A DNA stretch of 64,000 bases from Alphaproteobacteria bacterium (GTDB taxonomy: Bacteria; Pseudomonadota; Alphaproteobacteria; UBA9655): contig JACDGE010000001.1 in the NCBI GenBank assembly GCA_013815465.1, forward strand, positions 62,001-126,000, written 5' to 3'. Both the position numbers and the translations under genes were made by a program. The notes under the pieces were generated by a model that did no database searches, was not told the origin of the DNA, and worked only from the letters and a program-made list of their open reading frames with translations. This document shows, one piece after another, positions 37,705-46,017 of the stretch (position 1 is the first letter of the stretch; each line of letters starts with the position of its first letter).

Positions 37705-37998
37705 ATGGATGATTTTTATACTGCCTCTACTCTGGTTTTAGAAGAAGTTGCGGAATTTTTTGAAACTTCCTGGCCCTTAGCAGACGTGGATTTACTAGAG
37801 GGCACTTTAACAGTCACCCTCCACGGCGGCCAACAATACGTCATCCATAAGCATGGTGTTACACGCCAAATATGGCTAGCCTCTCCCTTTACAGGGGCCC
37901 ATCATTTCCATTTTAAAGACGTTCAGTGGCGTTGCACTCGAACGGGGATCGTTCTACAAGCTTTGCTGACGAATGAATGCGATAGCCATGCTCCGTGA
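37705..37998 (+). CDS. cyaY: Frataxin homologue CyaY
   Basis: A 97-aa frataxin-family iron-binding regulator of IscS. The start at 37705 has AAGGGAG upstream; a longer in-frame start would lie inside the tRNA. The family hallmarks are present: the acidic first helix (MDDFYTASTLVLEEVAEFFE), DVDLLEGTLTVTL, and the beta-sheet HKHGVTRQIWLASPF-TGAHHF. Its function ties to the isc operon at 28-33 kb. The 3' end overlaps the ABC-transporter start by 26 bp. Confidence 0.9.
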   Translation: MDDFYTASTLVLEEVAEFFETSWPLADVDLLEGTLTVTLHGGQQYVIHKHGVTRQIWLASPFTGAHHFHFKDVQWRCTRTGIVLQALLTNECDSHAP

Positions 37999-39709
37999 AC
38001 CCAGCTATTTAGATAGCGAGATAAAGCAAGATCGGCCAAAAGGCAAAAGTCCGAAAGTTTTGCGTAAGATTTTACCCTACCTGCGTCCCTATCCGAAAAG
38101 TCTGATGTATTCTACCCTTAGTGTTATTATTGCGTCCCTCACCGTCTTAGGCGTGGGCACGGGCCTTCGCTATTTTGTGGATTATGGGTTTTCTGAAACT
38201 TCTCCTCTAGGCCTTACCAGCTCTATTCTCGGACTTTTTGGAATCGTTTTTATCATGGCTCTGGCTAGCTATGGTCGACTGTATTGGGTGTCTCAGTTAA
38301 GCGAGCGTGTGGTTGCTGATTTACGGACAGCCATCTTTAACCACCTTTTAAAGCAAGATGTAAGCTTCTTTGAACGCACGAGTTTGGGCGAGATTCAGTC
38401 CCGCCTTACAACCGATACGACCCTTTTACAAATCGTTTTGGGCACATCCATTCCCATCGCTTTTCGGAATATTTTGATTATAGTGGGGGGGCTCGGCCTT
38501 CTTATCCTCACCAGTCCTCTTTTGACTGGCATGCTTGCTTTTATTATTCCGCTTGTTCTGATTCCCATTCTTGTCTATGGCAAAAAAGTGCGTCGCTATT
38601 CTCGCCTGGCACAAGATGAAACGGCGGAAGTCTCCGCCCGGCTTGATGAAACCTTCGGATCAATCCGAACCGTGCTCGCCTTTTGTCGAGAGCCCTATAT
38701 GTCCCGGCTATTCTCAGCCCAAGTCGAACACACCTATAATGCCTCTCTCAAAAGGGTGGAAGCGCGTGCTCGCCTTACGGCCCTCGTCATGGTTTTGGTT
38801 TTTGGGGGGATTAGCGTGGTTCTGTGGTACGGGGGTCATGGCATTCGGGAAGGCCACCTGACACCCGGACAGCTTTCTGCGTTTATGTTTTATGCGGCCG
38901 CCGTTGCGGGTGCATCTGGATCCTTAAGTGAGATTCATGGGGATATCTTAAGAGCTGCAGGCGGGATTGAGCGCATATTCGAATTTCTAGACCTCAGAAG
39001 CAGTCTGAAAGTACTGCCTGCGCCTCAAATTCTTCCCGCCCCCTTAAAGGGTCATCTTCAGTTTCAGAACGTGAGTTTTGCTTATCCCTCGCGACCCAAC
39101 CACAAGGTCCTTCAGGATATTTCTTTTGAGGCTCTCAAAGGAGAGACGGTTGCCCTCGTCGGTCCTTCAGGAACGGGGAAGACGACCATTTTTAATCTGC
39201 TTATGCGCTTTTATGATCCTGTCAAAGGCCAGATTTTTATCGACGGGGTTTTGCTTGAGGATCTTGCATTAAATGATTTACGGTCTCTCATTGGATTGGT
39301 TCCTCAAGACCCGGTTCTTTTCAGTACGACGTTTTTTGAGAACATCCGTTTTGGGAATTTAGATGCGACGGATGAAGAAGTCAGGGCGGCTGCAAAAGCG
39401 GCTTACGCCGACGAATTTATTGAGCTCTTACCCCAATCCTACCACACACCCATTGGGGAAAAAGGGGTCACCCTTTCGGGCGGCCAACGCCAACGCATTG
39501 CCATTGCGCGGGCGATCCTTAAAAATCCAACCGTGTTGCTGCTTGATGAAGCCACCAGCGCATTGGATACGGAAAGCGAAGAAAAGGTACAGCGCGCCCT
39601 CGAATTCCTCAAGCATGACCGGACCACCTTGGTTATTGCCCACCGTCCATCGACCATCGAGCAAGCAGATAGGCGGGTTGTATTGCAACAGGGGAAAGTG
39701 GTGGAGTGA
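37973..39709 (+). CDS. ABC exporter, MsbA-like half-transporter
   Basis: A 578-aa half-transporter with a fused membrane domain (six helices, residues about 35-330) and nucleotide-binding domain. Walker A is LVGPSGTGKTTIFNLLM, the Q-loop is GLVPQDPVLF, the signature is LSGGQRQRIAIARAI, Walker B is VLLLDEATSALD, and the H-loop is IAHRPSTI. Such ABCB-type proteins export lipid A, lipids or peptides; which one cannot be read here. An alternative start is the ATG at 37988. Confidence 0.92.
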   Translation: MNAIAMLREPSYLDSEIKQDRPKGKSPKVLRKILPYLRPYPKSLMYSTLSVIIASLTVLGVGTGLRYFVDYGFSETSPLGLTSSILGLFGIVFIMALASYGRLYWVSQLSERVVADLRTAIFNHLLKQDVSFFERTSLGEIQSRLTTDTTLLQIVLGTSIPIAFRNILIIVGGLGLLILTSPLLTGMLAFIIPLVLIPILVYGKKVRRYSRLAQDETAEVSARLDETFGSIRTVLAFCREPYMSRLFSAQVEHTYNASLKRVEARARLTALVMVLVFGGISVVLWYGGHGIREGHLTPGQLSAFMFYAAAVAGASGSLSEIHGDILRAAGGIERIFEFLDLRSSLKVLPAPQILPAPLKGHLQFQNVSFAYPSRPNHKVLQDISFEALKGETVALVGPSGTGKTTIFNLLMRFYDPVKGQIFIDGVLLEDLALNDLRSLIGLVPQDPVLFSTTFFENIRFGNLDATDEEVRAAAKAAYADEFIELLPQSYHTPIGEKGVTLSGGQRQRIAIARAILKNPTVLLLDEATSALDTESEEKVQRALEFLKHDRTTLVIAHRPSTIEQADRRVVLQQGKVVE

Positions 39710-39763
39710 CCTATGATCGATACCGGCAAAATGATCGGCGATATTTGCAGTGGTTATTAACTA

Positions 39764-39792
39764 TTGACAAATATTATTAATTGCTGTATTAA
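39764..39792 (+). promoter_or_regulatory. Strong sigma70-type promoter of the secreted GNAT gene
   Basis: TTGACA (39764-39769) and TATTAA (39787-39792) with a 17-bp spacer. The predicted start near 39799 is 30 bp before the ATG. It is a better promoter match than most in the window. Confidence 0.75.
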
Positions 39793-39828
39793 TAACTCCT
39801 CTGTTATTTATAATTTATAGGTATTGTT

Positions 39829-40494
39829 ATGTTTATCAAAAAATTTTCAGCAATTTTCGCATTCATTTTAATGGGCTTGGGCGCCAGCAATGTGCATGCC
39901 TTTCTCAAAGAAGAAGAAATTACAAATGCAAAAATTTTAATGAACTCCAAAATTGAAGATTGTATTGATCAGCCAGAGAATAAAAAAGGTTGGTTAACCA
40001 TAGAAGAGTTTCCATTTACCTATAAAGAAAATGCTAGAAATTTTTGGATAGCGAATACCTTCGATTTTTTCTCAAAATGGGGACATATCGTTATCTGTAA
40101 AAATTCTATTGAGGGAAATAATAAAGAGACCAATTTATACCGGACGACCCCCTCGGATTTTTCTGATTTTAATGGTCAACGTATTTTATCTCATCTGCGC
40201 TATGAGTATGTCTCTAACCCAACCCCTTATTTTGTCCTGGAAAAGGTTGACACAGATCCAGAATTTAGAGGAAACGGTTACTCTCAAGCTGCCGTTAAAT
40301 ATTTTCTTGATGAATTTATTTCAAAGAAAACGAATGTCAATATTGTGTTTTCTGACTGTATCGTTAATTCAACCCGAGCCTTTTTCCCAAAATATGGATT
40401 TACTGCCGGAATGCTTCCTAACTATACAGTGAAGCGGGTAACGAAATTCCCTTATTATTGGGTAAGGCCCGAAGAAAAAAATAGTATTATTTAG
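39829..40494 (+). CDS. Secreted protein with a GNAT acetyltransferase-like domain
   Basis: 221 aa. A signal peptide (MFIKKFSAIFAFILMGLGAS, cleaved after VHA) is followed by a chain whose C-terminal half fits the GNAT acetyl-CoA-binding core. YFVLEKVDTDPEFRGNGYSQ carries the R-x-x-G-x-G/S-type motif A (R147-G148-N149-G150-Y151-S152), followed by a helix and VNSTRAFFPKYGF, the usual beta-6/7 end. Acetyl-CoA is not expected in the periplasm, so action inside a host cell after secretion is a reasonable but unproven idea. It has its own strong promoter. Confidence 0.75.
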   Translation: MFIKKFSAIFAFILMGLGASNVHAFLKEEEITNAKILMNSKIEDCIDQPENKKGWLTIEEFPFTYKENARNFWIANTFDFFSKWGHIVICKNSIEGNNKETNLYRTTPSDFSDFNGQRILSHLRYEYVSNPTPYFVLEKVDTDPEFRGNGYSQAAVKYFLDEFISKKTNVNIVFSDCIVNSTRAFFPKYGFTAGMLPNYTVKRVTKFPYYWVRPEEKNSII

Positions 40495-40513
40495 TTTATT
40501 AAAAAGTTTTTTT

Positions 40514-40708
40514 ATGTATATTAACAAGCTTTCAACAGCTCTTATATTTTTTTCAATTGCCTCATTTTCCTCAGCCTTCGCGATGGATAATTCCCAGGCC
40601 ACAGACGATTTTAAACGGATTCCTGCGCGTCTTGCTGACAAGAAAGAAAATCTTATTTCTAACAGGGTATGCATAAAACCTTGCATGCCCTATGGCTTCT
40701 TGCTATAA
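40514..40708 (+). CDS. Small secreted protein, possibly truncated (64 aa)
   Basis: A clear signal peptide (MYINKLSTALIFFSIASFSS, cleaved after AFA) is followed by only about 42 residues (MDNSQATDDFKRIPARLADK). The gene starts 19 bp after the secreted GNAT gene and may share its promoter. The C-terminus (CIKPCMPYGFLL) looks unlike a natural end, so a frameshift or deletion is possible. No function is assigned. Confidence 0.5.
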   Translation: MYINKLSTALIFFSIASFSSAFAMDNSQATDDFKRIPARLADKKENLISNRVCIKPCMPYGFLL

Positions 40709-40816
40709 GTTGAGCGTGTAGCTAGTAAGGCAAGGGGAAGACCCGGGCATGCCGATCTAGCTTTTCTCAGTTAAACCTGGGATATTTTTAAGTTAATTCT
40801 AAAAGAGAGAGAAAAA

Positions 40817-41017
40817 ATGCCCAAGATGAAAACGAAGAGTAGCGTGAAAAAACGCTTTCGCCTCACGGCCACAGGACTCGTCATTATGGCTCAAGCAGGT
40901 AAACGACACGGAATGCGCAAGCGTTCCACCGAAATGCGGCGCACCGCCCGCGGCACCACGATCATGAGAGAGTGCGATGCTAAAATCATCCGTCGTTTTA
41001 TGCCTTATGGTATATAG
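40817..41017 (+). CDS. rpmI: 50S ribosomal protein L35
   Basis: A basic 66-aa ribosomal protein ([20 protein letters not shown], ending IIRRFMPYG). AGAGAGAGA precedes the ATG. rplT follows after 12 bp. infC, which usually precedes rpmI, is not here. Upstream, GCATGCCC (40683-40690) and GGGCATGC (40745-40752) could pair and form a leader structure; L20 autoregulation of this pair is known in other bacteria, but I cannot show it here. Confidence 0.96.
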   Translation: MPKMKTKSSVKKRFRLTATGLVIMAQAGKRHGMRKRSTEMRRTARGTTIMRECDAKIIRRFMPYGI

Positions 41018-41029
41018 GAGAACTGAATA

Positions 41030-41389
41030 ATGGCACACGTTAAACGGGGTACAACTACCCACGCTCGTCACAAAAAGATCCTCAAGCTTGCAAAAGGTTT
41101 TCGAGGTCGTTCCAAAAATTGTTATCGCATTGCGGTTGAACGGGTCGAGCGCGCTCTTCAATATGCTTATCGGGATCGCCGGACCAAGAAGCGGGATTTT
41201 CGCGCCCTCTGGATTCAGCGTATCAACGCAGCAACCCGCGAGCATGGTATGACCTATTCACGATTTATCAATGGCCTTCTTAAGGCTGGCATTGATATAG
41301 ATCGGAAAGTCCTTGCGGACTTGGCTGTACGTGAGCCGGTTGCTTTTAAGGCCATCGTTGAACAAGCACAGGCTGCTTTAGCGGCTTAG
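41030..41389 (+). CDS. rplT: 50S ribosomal protein L20
   Basis: A 119-aa ribosomal protein needed early in 50S assembly: [20 protein letters not shown], then [15 protein letters not shown] and [21 protein letters not shown] good ribosome binding site (AGGAGAA) precedes it. pheS and pheT, the common downstream genes, are absent; the next 500 bp are repeats. Confidence 0.97.
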   Translation: MAHVKRGTTTHARHKKILKLAKGFRGRSKNCYRIAVERVERALQYAYRDRRTKKRDFRALWIQRINAATREHGMTYSRFINGLLKAGIDIDRKVLADLAVREPVAFKAIVEQAQAALAA

Positions 41390-41468
41390 GCCGTTAACTG
41401 TTTAAATTACGTATACAGACTGCCCCCCGGACATTTTCCGCTTATGCGCGGACAGTCACTGCGATAAA

Positions 41469-41486
41469 CCCCCGCGAAAGCGGGGG
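41469..41486. repeat. GC-rich hairpin with GAAA tetraloop
   Basis: CCCCCGC-GAAA-GCGGGGG, a perfect 7-bp stem 80 bp after rplT. The same CCCCGCGAAAGCGGGG-type core occurs inside other repeats of the window. It may assist termination. Confidence 0.65.
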
Positions 41487-41549
41487 CGTAGCACTTCAAT
41501 CCTTTCTTGTTTTTCTGAAGCATGACGCCCCTGTGGGGCTCTATTCAAT

Positions 41550-41660
41550 AGATCTCTTTCGAAACATAGGATGATATAAACTGGGTCCATAAAATTAGAT
41601 CTCGGCTCAAGGCCGGGATGACAACTTTGGCCGTAGTATAGAGATTTTCGAAAGAGGTCT
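41550..41660. repeat. MITE-like element with 15-bp terminal inverted repeats
   Basis: Left end AGATCTCTTTCGAAA (41550-41564) and right end TTTCGAAAGAGGTCT (41646-41660) are inverted with one mismatch. The interior (41597-41623) carries CTCGGCTCAAGGCCGGGATG, which is also found inverted just outside at 41704-41730 (27 bp, one mismatch). The right end also occurs at the broken vapC. Confidence 0.65.
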
Positions 41661-41703
41661 CCTGTAAAACAATGTTTGTTGTTGAGCTTTTACACTCTCA
41701 ATC

Positions 41704-41730
41704 TGTCATCCCGGCCTTGAGCCGGGATCT
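41704..41730. repeat. Inverted partner arm of 41597-41623
   Basis: TGTCATCCCGGCCTTGAGCC followed by GGGATCT; the reverse complement of 41597-41623 apart from one base. Together the arms could form a 130-bp foldback. Confidence 0.7.
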
Positions 41731-41890
41731 CATTCTCATTTTGAAAGAAGTCTAATGGACTTGAAATTAACAGGGTGATATCTATGGCTTTAGGGTTCTG
41801 CAATTCTGATTTTCTGCTTGTTGAGCCGGGGGCAGGGGTAGGCCTGGAAAGCTGCTGTACAAGGAATAAGAGTAGCCTTGGCATGTGGTG

Positions 41891-41937
41891 TCGTAGGGAT
41901 TCTCAGAAAATTTTCTTGAGGCCTCTTACGATTTTTT
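41891..41937 (+). terminator. Hairpin with T-run, related to the one at 57264-57314
   Basis: TCGTA (41891-41895) pairs with TACGA (41927-41931) around a long imperfect stem (CTCAGAAAA/TTTTCTTGAG), followed by six T residues. The surrounding sequence resembles the 3' end of the candidate ncRNA at 57 kb, including the CAACTGTCT that follows the T-run in both. Confidence 0.55.
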
Positions 41938-42147
41938 ATCAACTGTCTGGGGGGTTGAGGAAGACTGATAAACGCGTATCTGCTTCCACCCTTGTTCTTT
42001 GGGAGCCGGGACATCATTTTTCTTATCCCACGCGGCATGGGCAAAGCTCGTCAATGAAATCATAAGCCCTATCAATAAAGGAACAATCATCAAAAGAAAA
42101 AAATTCTTTCGAATATTTGTATCATTGGGAAGGACTTTTACTTTCAT
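41926..42147 (-). CDS. Possible small exported protein (73 aa)
   Basis: An open frame with a hydrophobic N-terminal segment (NFFLLMIVPLLIGLMISLTS, then FAHAA) and a short hydrophilic tail (WDKKNDVPAPKEQGWKQIRV). This could be an exported peptide. The ribosome binding site is weak (GAGAG). Its last codons run into the hairpin described at 41891-41937, so the present end may not be original. No family is recognised. Confidence 0.4.
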   Translation of the reverse strand: MKVKVLPNDTNIRKNFFLLMIVPLLIGLMISLTSFAHAAWDKKNDVPAPKEQGWKQIRVYQSSSTPQTVDKKS

Positions 42148-42318
42148 TTGTTTTCTCTCGCTAAATAATAATTTTCACTATAATCATATAATACCAATTA
42201 AAATTTAATTCTTTCTTAAGACTTCTTTTCTAAATCCTTAATTCTATCTTTTATTTTTCTTGAAATGGGGTGAGGAATAGCGGTAAACTTCGCCAGTTTT
42301 AATAGAAAAAGGACCTTC

Positions 42319-43302
42319 ATGGTATTACGTATTGGACCAGTCGAATTAGAAAATCAGGTTATTTTGGCGCCCATGTCGGGGGTGACGGACCAGCCGTTTC
42401 GTCGCCTCGTAAAACGACGGGGGGCCGCCCTCGTTATTTCTGAAATGATTGCCAGTCAAGCGATGATTCGAGAGACGCGCCAGTCTTTGCTCATGGCGGC
42501 TCATACCCCAGAGGAATATCCGATGGCTGTTCAATTGGCGGGGTGTGAACCAGAGGTGATGGCAGAAGCGGCCAGGATGAACGTGGATCGCGGCGCTGTG
42601 TTAATTGATATTAACATGGGGTGCCCGGTTAAAAAAGTTGTGAATGGACATGCGGGATCGGCTCTCATGCGAGATGAAGCTCATGCGGCTAAAATTATCG
42701 AAGCGACTGTTCGGGCTGTTAATATTCCCGTAACTTTGAAAATGCGCACCGGTTGGGATGATCAAACCCGTAATGCACCGAGCCTTGCCAAAATTGCAGA
42801 GGACTGTGGTATCCAGATGATTACGATCCATGGAAGAACCCGTTGTCAGCTTTATAATGGAAAGTCCGATTGGTCCTTCATTCGAAAAGTGACAGAAGCC
42901 GTGCGAATTCCCGTTATTGGAAACGGAGATGTGCAAACAGAAGAGGATGCTCGCTCTCTTTTAGAACTATCAGGCGCTGCTGGTGTTATGATTGGGCGTG
43001 GGGCTTATGGGCGGCCTTGGTTTTTGCATCAGGTGAGTCATTTTCTCCAGACGGGAGAAAAAATCCCTGATCCATCTCTTGTTGAGCAAAAACAACTAGT
43101 TTTGGAACACTTTGAAGATATGCTTAGTCATTATGGAGAACGCACAGGGCTTTTACTTGCTCGTAAACATCTGGGTTGGTATAGTAAGGGACTGTTTGAT
43201 TCAGCAGAATTTCGGGTAGCCATTAACCAATCGGAGACGGCTGAACAGGTGAGGACCCTCACCAATACATTTTACGATAAAAAGTTAGAAAGCAATATAT
43301 GA
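42319..43302 (+). CDS. dusB: tRNA-dihydrouridine synthase (DusB/NifR3 type)
   Basis: An FMN enzyme that reduces uridines in the tRNA D-loop (327 aa). The N-terminus APMSGVTDQPFRRLVKRRGA, the catalytic-Cys block INMGCPVKKVVNGHAGSALM, HGRTRCQLYNGKSDW and IGNGDV are all typical. GTG or ATG choices are not an issue: the ATG at 42319 gives the standard start. It overlaps the Fis-like gene by 4 bp, as dusB does fis in gammaproteobacteria, and ntrYX follow. Confidence 0.95.
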   Translation: MVLRIGPVELENQVILAPMSGVTDQPFRRLVKRRGAALVISEMIASQAMIRETRQSLLMAAHTPEEYPMAVQLAGCEPEVMAEAARMNVDRGAVLIDINMGCPVKKVVNGHAGSALMRDEAHAAKIIEATVRAVNIPVTLKMRTGWDDQTRNAPSLAKIAEDCGIQMITIHGRTRCQLYNGKSDWSFIRKVTEAVRIPVIGNGDVQTEEDARSLLELSGAAGVMIGRGAYGRPWFLHQVSHFLQTGEKIPDPSLVEQKQLVLEHFEDMLSHYGERTGLLLARKHLGWYSKGLFDSAEFRVAINQSETAEQVRTLTNTFYDKKLESNI

Positions 43303-43574
43303 ATGATATCGAAAAACAAATTGGCGTTAGCAAAATTATAGAAAATCATATAAAAAATTATTTTGACCTACATGGAGAAATTCTCCCCTCAGATGGTTTA
43401 TATTCTCGTTTCATGAACGAAGTTGAGCGTCCTTTAATTGAAGAAACCTTAAGGCGCATGAAAGGAAATCAAGTTCGGGTTGCAAAACTTTTAGGGATTA
43501 ATCGCAATACATTGAGGCGCAAAATACAAGACCTTAATATATCTCTTGAGAATATTTGTAGAGTAAGTGAATGA
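43299..43574 (+). CDS. Fis-like DNA-binding protein (NtrC C-terminal domain type)
   Basis: A 91-aa protein that corresponds to only the DNA-binding end of NtrC or to Fis. It has a dimerisation helix region (LYSRFMNEVERPLIEETLRR) and the helix-turn-helix GNQVRVAKLLGINRNTLRRK. There is no receiver or AAA+ domain. In many alphaproteobacteria the order is dusB(nifR3)-ntrB-ntrC-ntrY-ntrX. Here ntrB and most of ntrC are missing, leaving this stub between dusB and ntrY, which mirrors the dusB-fis pair of enterics. It overlaps dusB by 4 bp. Confidence 0.85.
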   Translation: MNDIEKQIGVSKIIENHIKNYFDLHGEILPSDGLYSRFMNEVERPLIEETLRRMKGNQVRVAKLLGINRNTLRRKIQDLNISLENICRVSE

Positions 43575-43629
43575 ACGTTATTCTGCGCTGCCCATTGAAC
43601 TTTAGGTTACCTCATTTTCTTCCCCCCCG

Positions 43630-43755
43630 GCATCATCCCCGGGCAGACGGGGAGCGCGGACAATCTGTGACTCGAGAATTTCTTGGGGCCCAGATATTAA
43701 GGAAAGCAAAGGCTCACTTATGTTCGCCACGCTTTCCTAAATTCCGTGATGACGC
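43630..43755. repeat. Dispersed palindromic element between the Fis-like gene and ntrY
   Basis: GCATCATCCCCGGGCAG at the left and CCGTGATGACGC at the right. Inside are ATATTAAGGAAAGC and GCTTTCCTAAATTCCG, as in other copies. It separates two genes that would otherwise be in one operon. Confidence 0.75.
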
Positions 43756-43797
43756 CCACGGGGGGGTCGCAATGATGAACTATGGCAGGTATCTTCA

Positions 43798-46005
43798 ATG
43801 ACGACGAACTGGGAATTTTTTTACGCGCATCCCGTAGCCCTTCTCAAAGAGTGGTCAAAGCGATACAATGTAGGGCGAAAACTTCTTATACTCTTGGTTG
43901 CAGGATCGATTCTTTCTGTGATTGCAACTTACGTCACGTTGACGAAAGCGCCTCCCTTTTTAAAAAGCCAAAGAATTCTTATTTTTCTTTTAAGCATTGA
44001 TTTTGCCTTTCTCTTAACGCTTGCGGCTGTTGTTGCCAAATATATTGCAGCCCTCGGGGCAGAGCGAAAGAGCGATCAAGCAGGCTCCAAACTGCAGGGG
44101 CGGATTGTTGCTATTTTTAGTCTTTTAGCGGTTGCACCGACGATTTTAATAGCGATATTTTCAGCAATTTTTTTTAATATTGTTATCCAAAGCTGGTTTA
44201 ATCAAAGAGTTGAAACAGCGATCGGTGAATCCATTGCTATTGCAGGTGCTTATTTAGGTGAGCACCAAAAGGTCATTAGTGCTAATGCTCAGGCCATGGC
44301 AGCAGAGCTTACACCGATAGTAGACTATTTATTTTCAGATTCAGAGATTTTAGACCACAAATTAACGGATGAAGTTCAGCATCGAGCCCTCGACGAAGCT
44401 ATCGTTTTTAATGGTAATATGCAGGTCTTAGGGCGTTCTCGTTTTTCCTTTTCCCTCGATTTTGAATCGATTCCTAGAAGTGATTTGGAAAATGCAAAAA
44501 CAGCCCCTGTTATTTATACAAATCAAGAAAATGATAGGGTGAGGGCGCTCGTTGCAGTTAATACTTTGACGAACACCTACTTATTGGTTGGTCGAGGCGT
44601 GTCGCCCACTGTTTTAAGACGCATTGAAAATGCTTCAAATGCTGCTCAAGAATACGCGCGTCTTGAAGCTCAAGGATCCAATCTTGCCCTAAAATTTGCA
44701 GGAATTTTTGTGGGAATTGCGGTATTGCTCCTCTTATCAGCCGTTCTAGCGGGGCTTCTTTTTGCGAATAAGCTGGCCCGCCCTATTCGTCGCTTGATTG
44801 AAGCGTCTGACGAAGTTTGTAAAGGGAATCTTTCTGTCCGCATTGCAGCGGAAGACGAGACGGAAGAGCTATCCTCCCTCACATCCGCCTTCAACCGAAT
44901 GACAGCTCAGCTTGAGTCTCAAAGGGATGAACTGATGATTGCCAATGAACAACTCGATGGAAGGCGTCAGTTTACAGAAGCTGTCTTGGCAGGTGTCTCC
45001 GCAGGTGTCATTGGATTGGATGCGAAAGGTAATATCAATTTACCCAACCAATCAGCCAGTAAATTGCTTAAGACGGATTTAGCAGGAAAAATTGGGAAAA
45101 AACTTGTTAAAGTCATTCCAGAAATGACCCCTCTGTTTAAAGAAATGAAAGAAATTGGGACTGATTTTATTGAAGCACAAATTACGCTTAATCGAAATGG
45201 GCATGGCCATACTCTTCTTGTGCGTATATCCATCGAACATGCAAAAAACAAGCTTACTGGCTATGTGGTGACATTTGATGATATTACCCAACTGCAGGCG
45301 GCCCAGAGAAAGGCTGCTTGGGCAGATATGGCGCGACGTATCGCTCATGAAATTAAAAATCCTTTAACGCCGATTCAACTCTCCGCAGAGCGATTGAAAC
45401 GACGGTACACTCAACAAATCGTTCAAGATCCTGAATCCTTTCACAAGTGTGTAGATACAATTATTCGCCAAGTCGATCACATTGGGAAGCTCGTGGGAGA
45501 GTTTTCTTCTTTTGCCCGCATGCCGACGCCAAATATTAAGCCAGAAGATTTCGTCAAAACCTGTAAGGAAGAAATATTTCTTCAAAAACAAGCCCATCCT
45601 CATATTCAATTTGAGTTTATTGCCTCCTCTCCCGCGATTTCCTTTTCATACGATCGTGCGCAAATTGGGCAGGTCTTAACAAACCTGATTAAAAATGCCG
45701 TTGAGGCTATTGAGGTGAAAAAACCTTTAGAGGGACAGATCCAAATTTTTTTAAACGAAGAAGATCATAACATTATTTTGAAGATTTCGGACAATGGAAG
45801 CGGCTTGCCTTCAGAAGGGAGAGAACGTTTAACCGAGCCTTATGTGACTTTTCGTGATAAAGGGACGGGACTAGGGCTTGCGATTGTGAAGAAAATCGTA
45901 GAAGATCATGGGGGAACTCTGAGCTTTCATGACGGGCCTTTAGGGGGCGCTGAGATTCAACTTTCCTTTGCACGTAGCTACGTCGCGCAACATATTGTAA
46001 ATTAA
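43798..46005 (+). CDS. ntrY: Sensor histidine kinase NtrY
   Basis: A 735-aa membrane sensor kinase. Membrane helices lie near residues 28-50, 57-85 and 100-125, with another at about 300-320 after a periplasmic part. A HAMP segment follows (LARPIRRLIEASDEVCKGNL), then a PAS region, the H-box (ARRIAHEIKNPLTPIQLSAE) and the ATPase domain with N-box LTNLIKNAVEAI, ISDNGSGLP and GTGLGLAIVKKIVEDHGG. With NtrX it forms the NtrYX pair that in related bacteria responds to redox or nitrogen signals. ntrX starts 12 bp downstream. Confidence 0.95.
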   Translation: MTTNWEFFYAHPVALLKEWSKRYNVGRKLLILLVAGSILSVIATYVTLTKAPPFLKSQRILIFLLSIDFAFLLTLAAVVAKYIAALGAERKSDQAGSKLQGRIVAIFSLLAVAPTILIAIFSAIFFNIVIQSWFNQRVETAIGESIAIAGAYLGEHQKVISANAQAMAAELTPIVDYLFSDSEILDHKLTDEVQHRALDEAIVFNGNMQVLGRSRFSFSLDFESIPRSDLENAKTAPVIYTNQENDRVRALVAVNTLTNTYLLVGRGVSPTVLRRIENASNAAQEYARLEAQGSNLALKFAGIFVGIAVLLLLSAVLAGLLFANKLARPIRRLIEASDEVCKGNLSVRIAAEDETEELSSLTSAFNRMTAQLESQRDELMIANEQLDGRRQFTEAVLAGVSAGVIGLDAKGNINLPNQSASKLLKTDLAGKIGKKLVKVIPEMTPLFKEMKEIGTDFIEAQITLNRNGHGHTLLVRISIEHAKNKLTGYVVTFDDITQLQAAQRKAAWADMARRIAHEIKNPLTPIQLSAERLKRRYTQQIVQDPESFHKCVDTIIRQVDHIGKLVGEFSSFARMPTPNIKPEDFVKTCKEEIFLQKQAHPHIQFEFIASSPAISFSYDRAQIGQVLTNLIKNAVEAIEVKKPLEGQIQIFLNEEDHNIILKISDNGSGLPSEGRERLTEPYVTFRDKGTGLGLAIVKKIVEDHGGTLSFHDGPLGGAEIQLSFARSYVAQHIVN

Positions 46006-46017
46006 GGAATACGAAAA

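Larger units (their letters stand above)
41390..41925. other. Gene-free, repeat-rich stretch after rplT
   Basis: It contains a GC hairpin (41469-41486), a MITE-like element (41550-41660), a partner arm to 41730 and the first part of a structured segment ending in a T-run (41891-41937). Frames on either strand cross these repeats and are not supported as genes. Confidence 0.55.
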
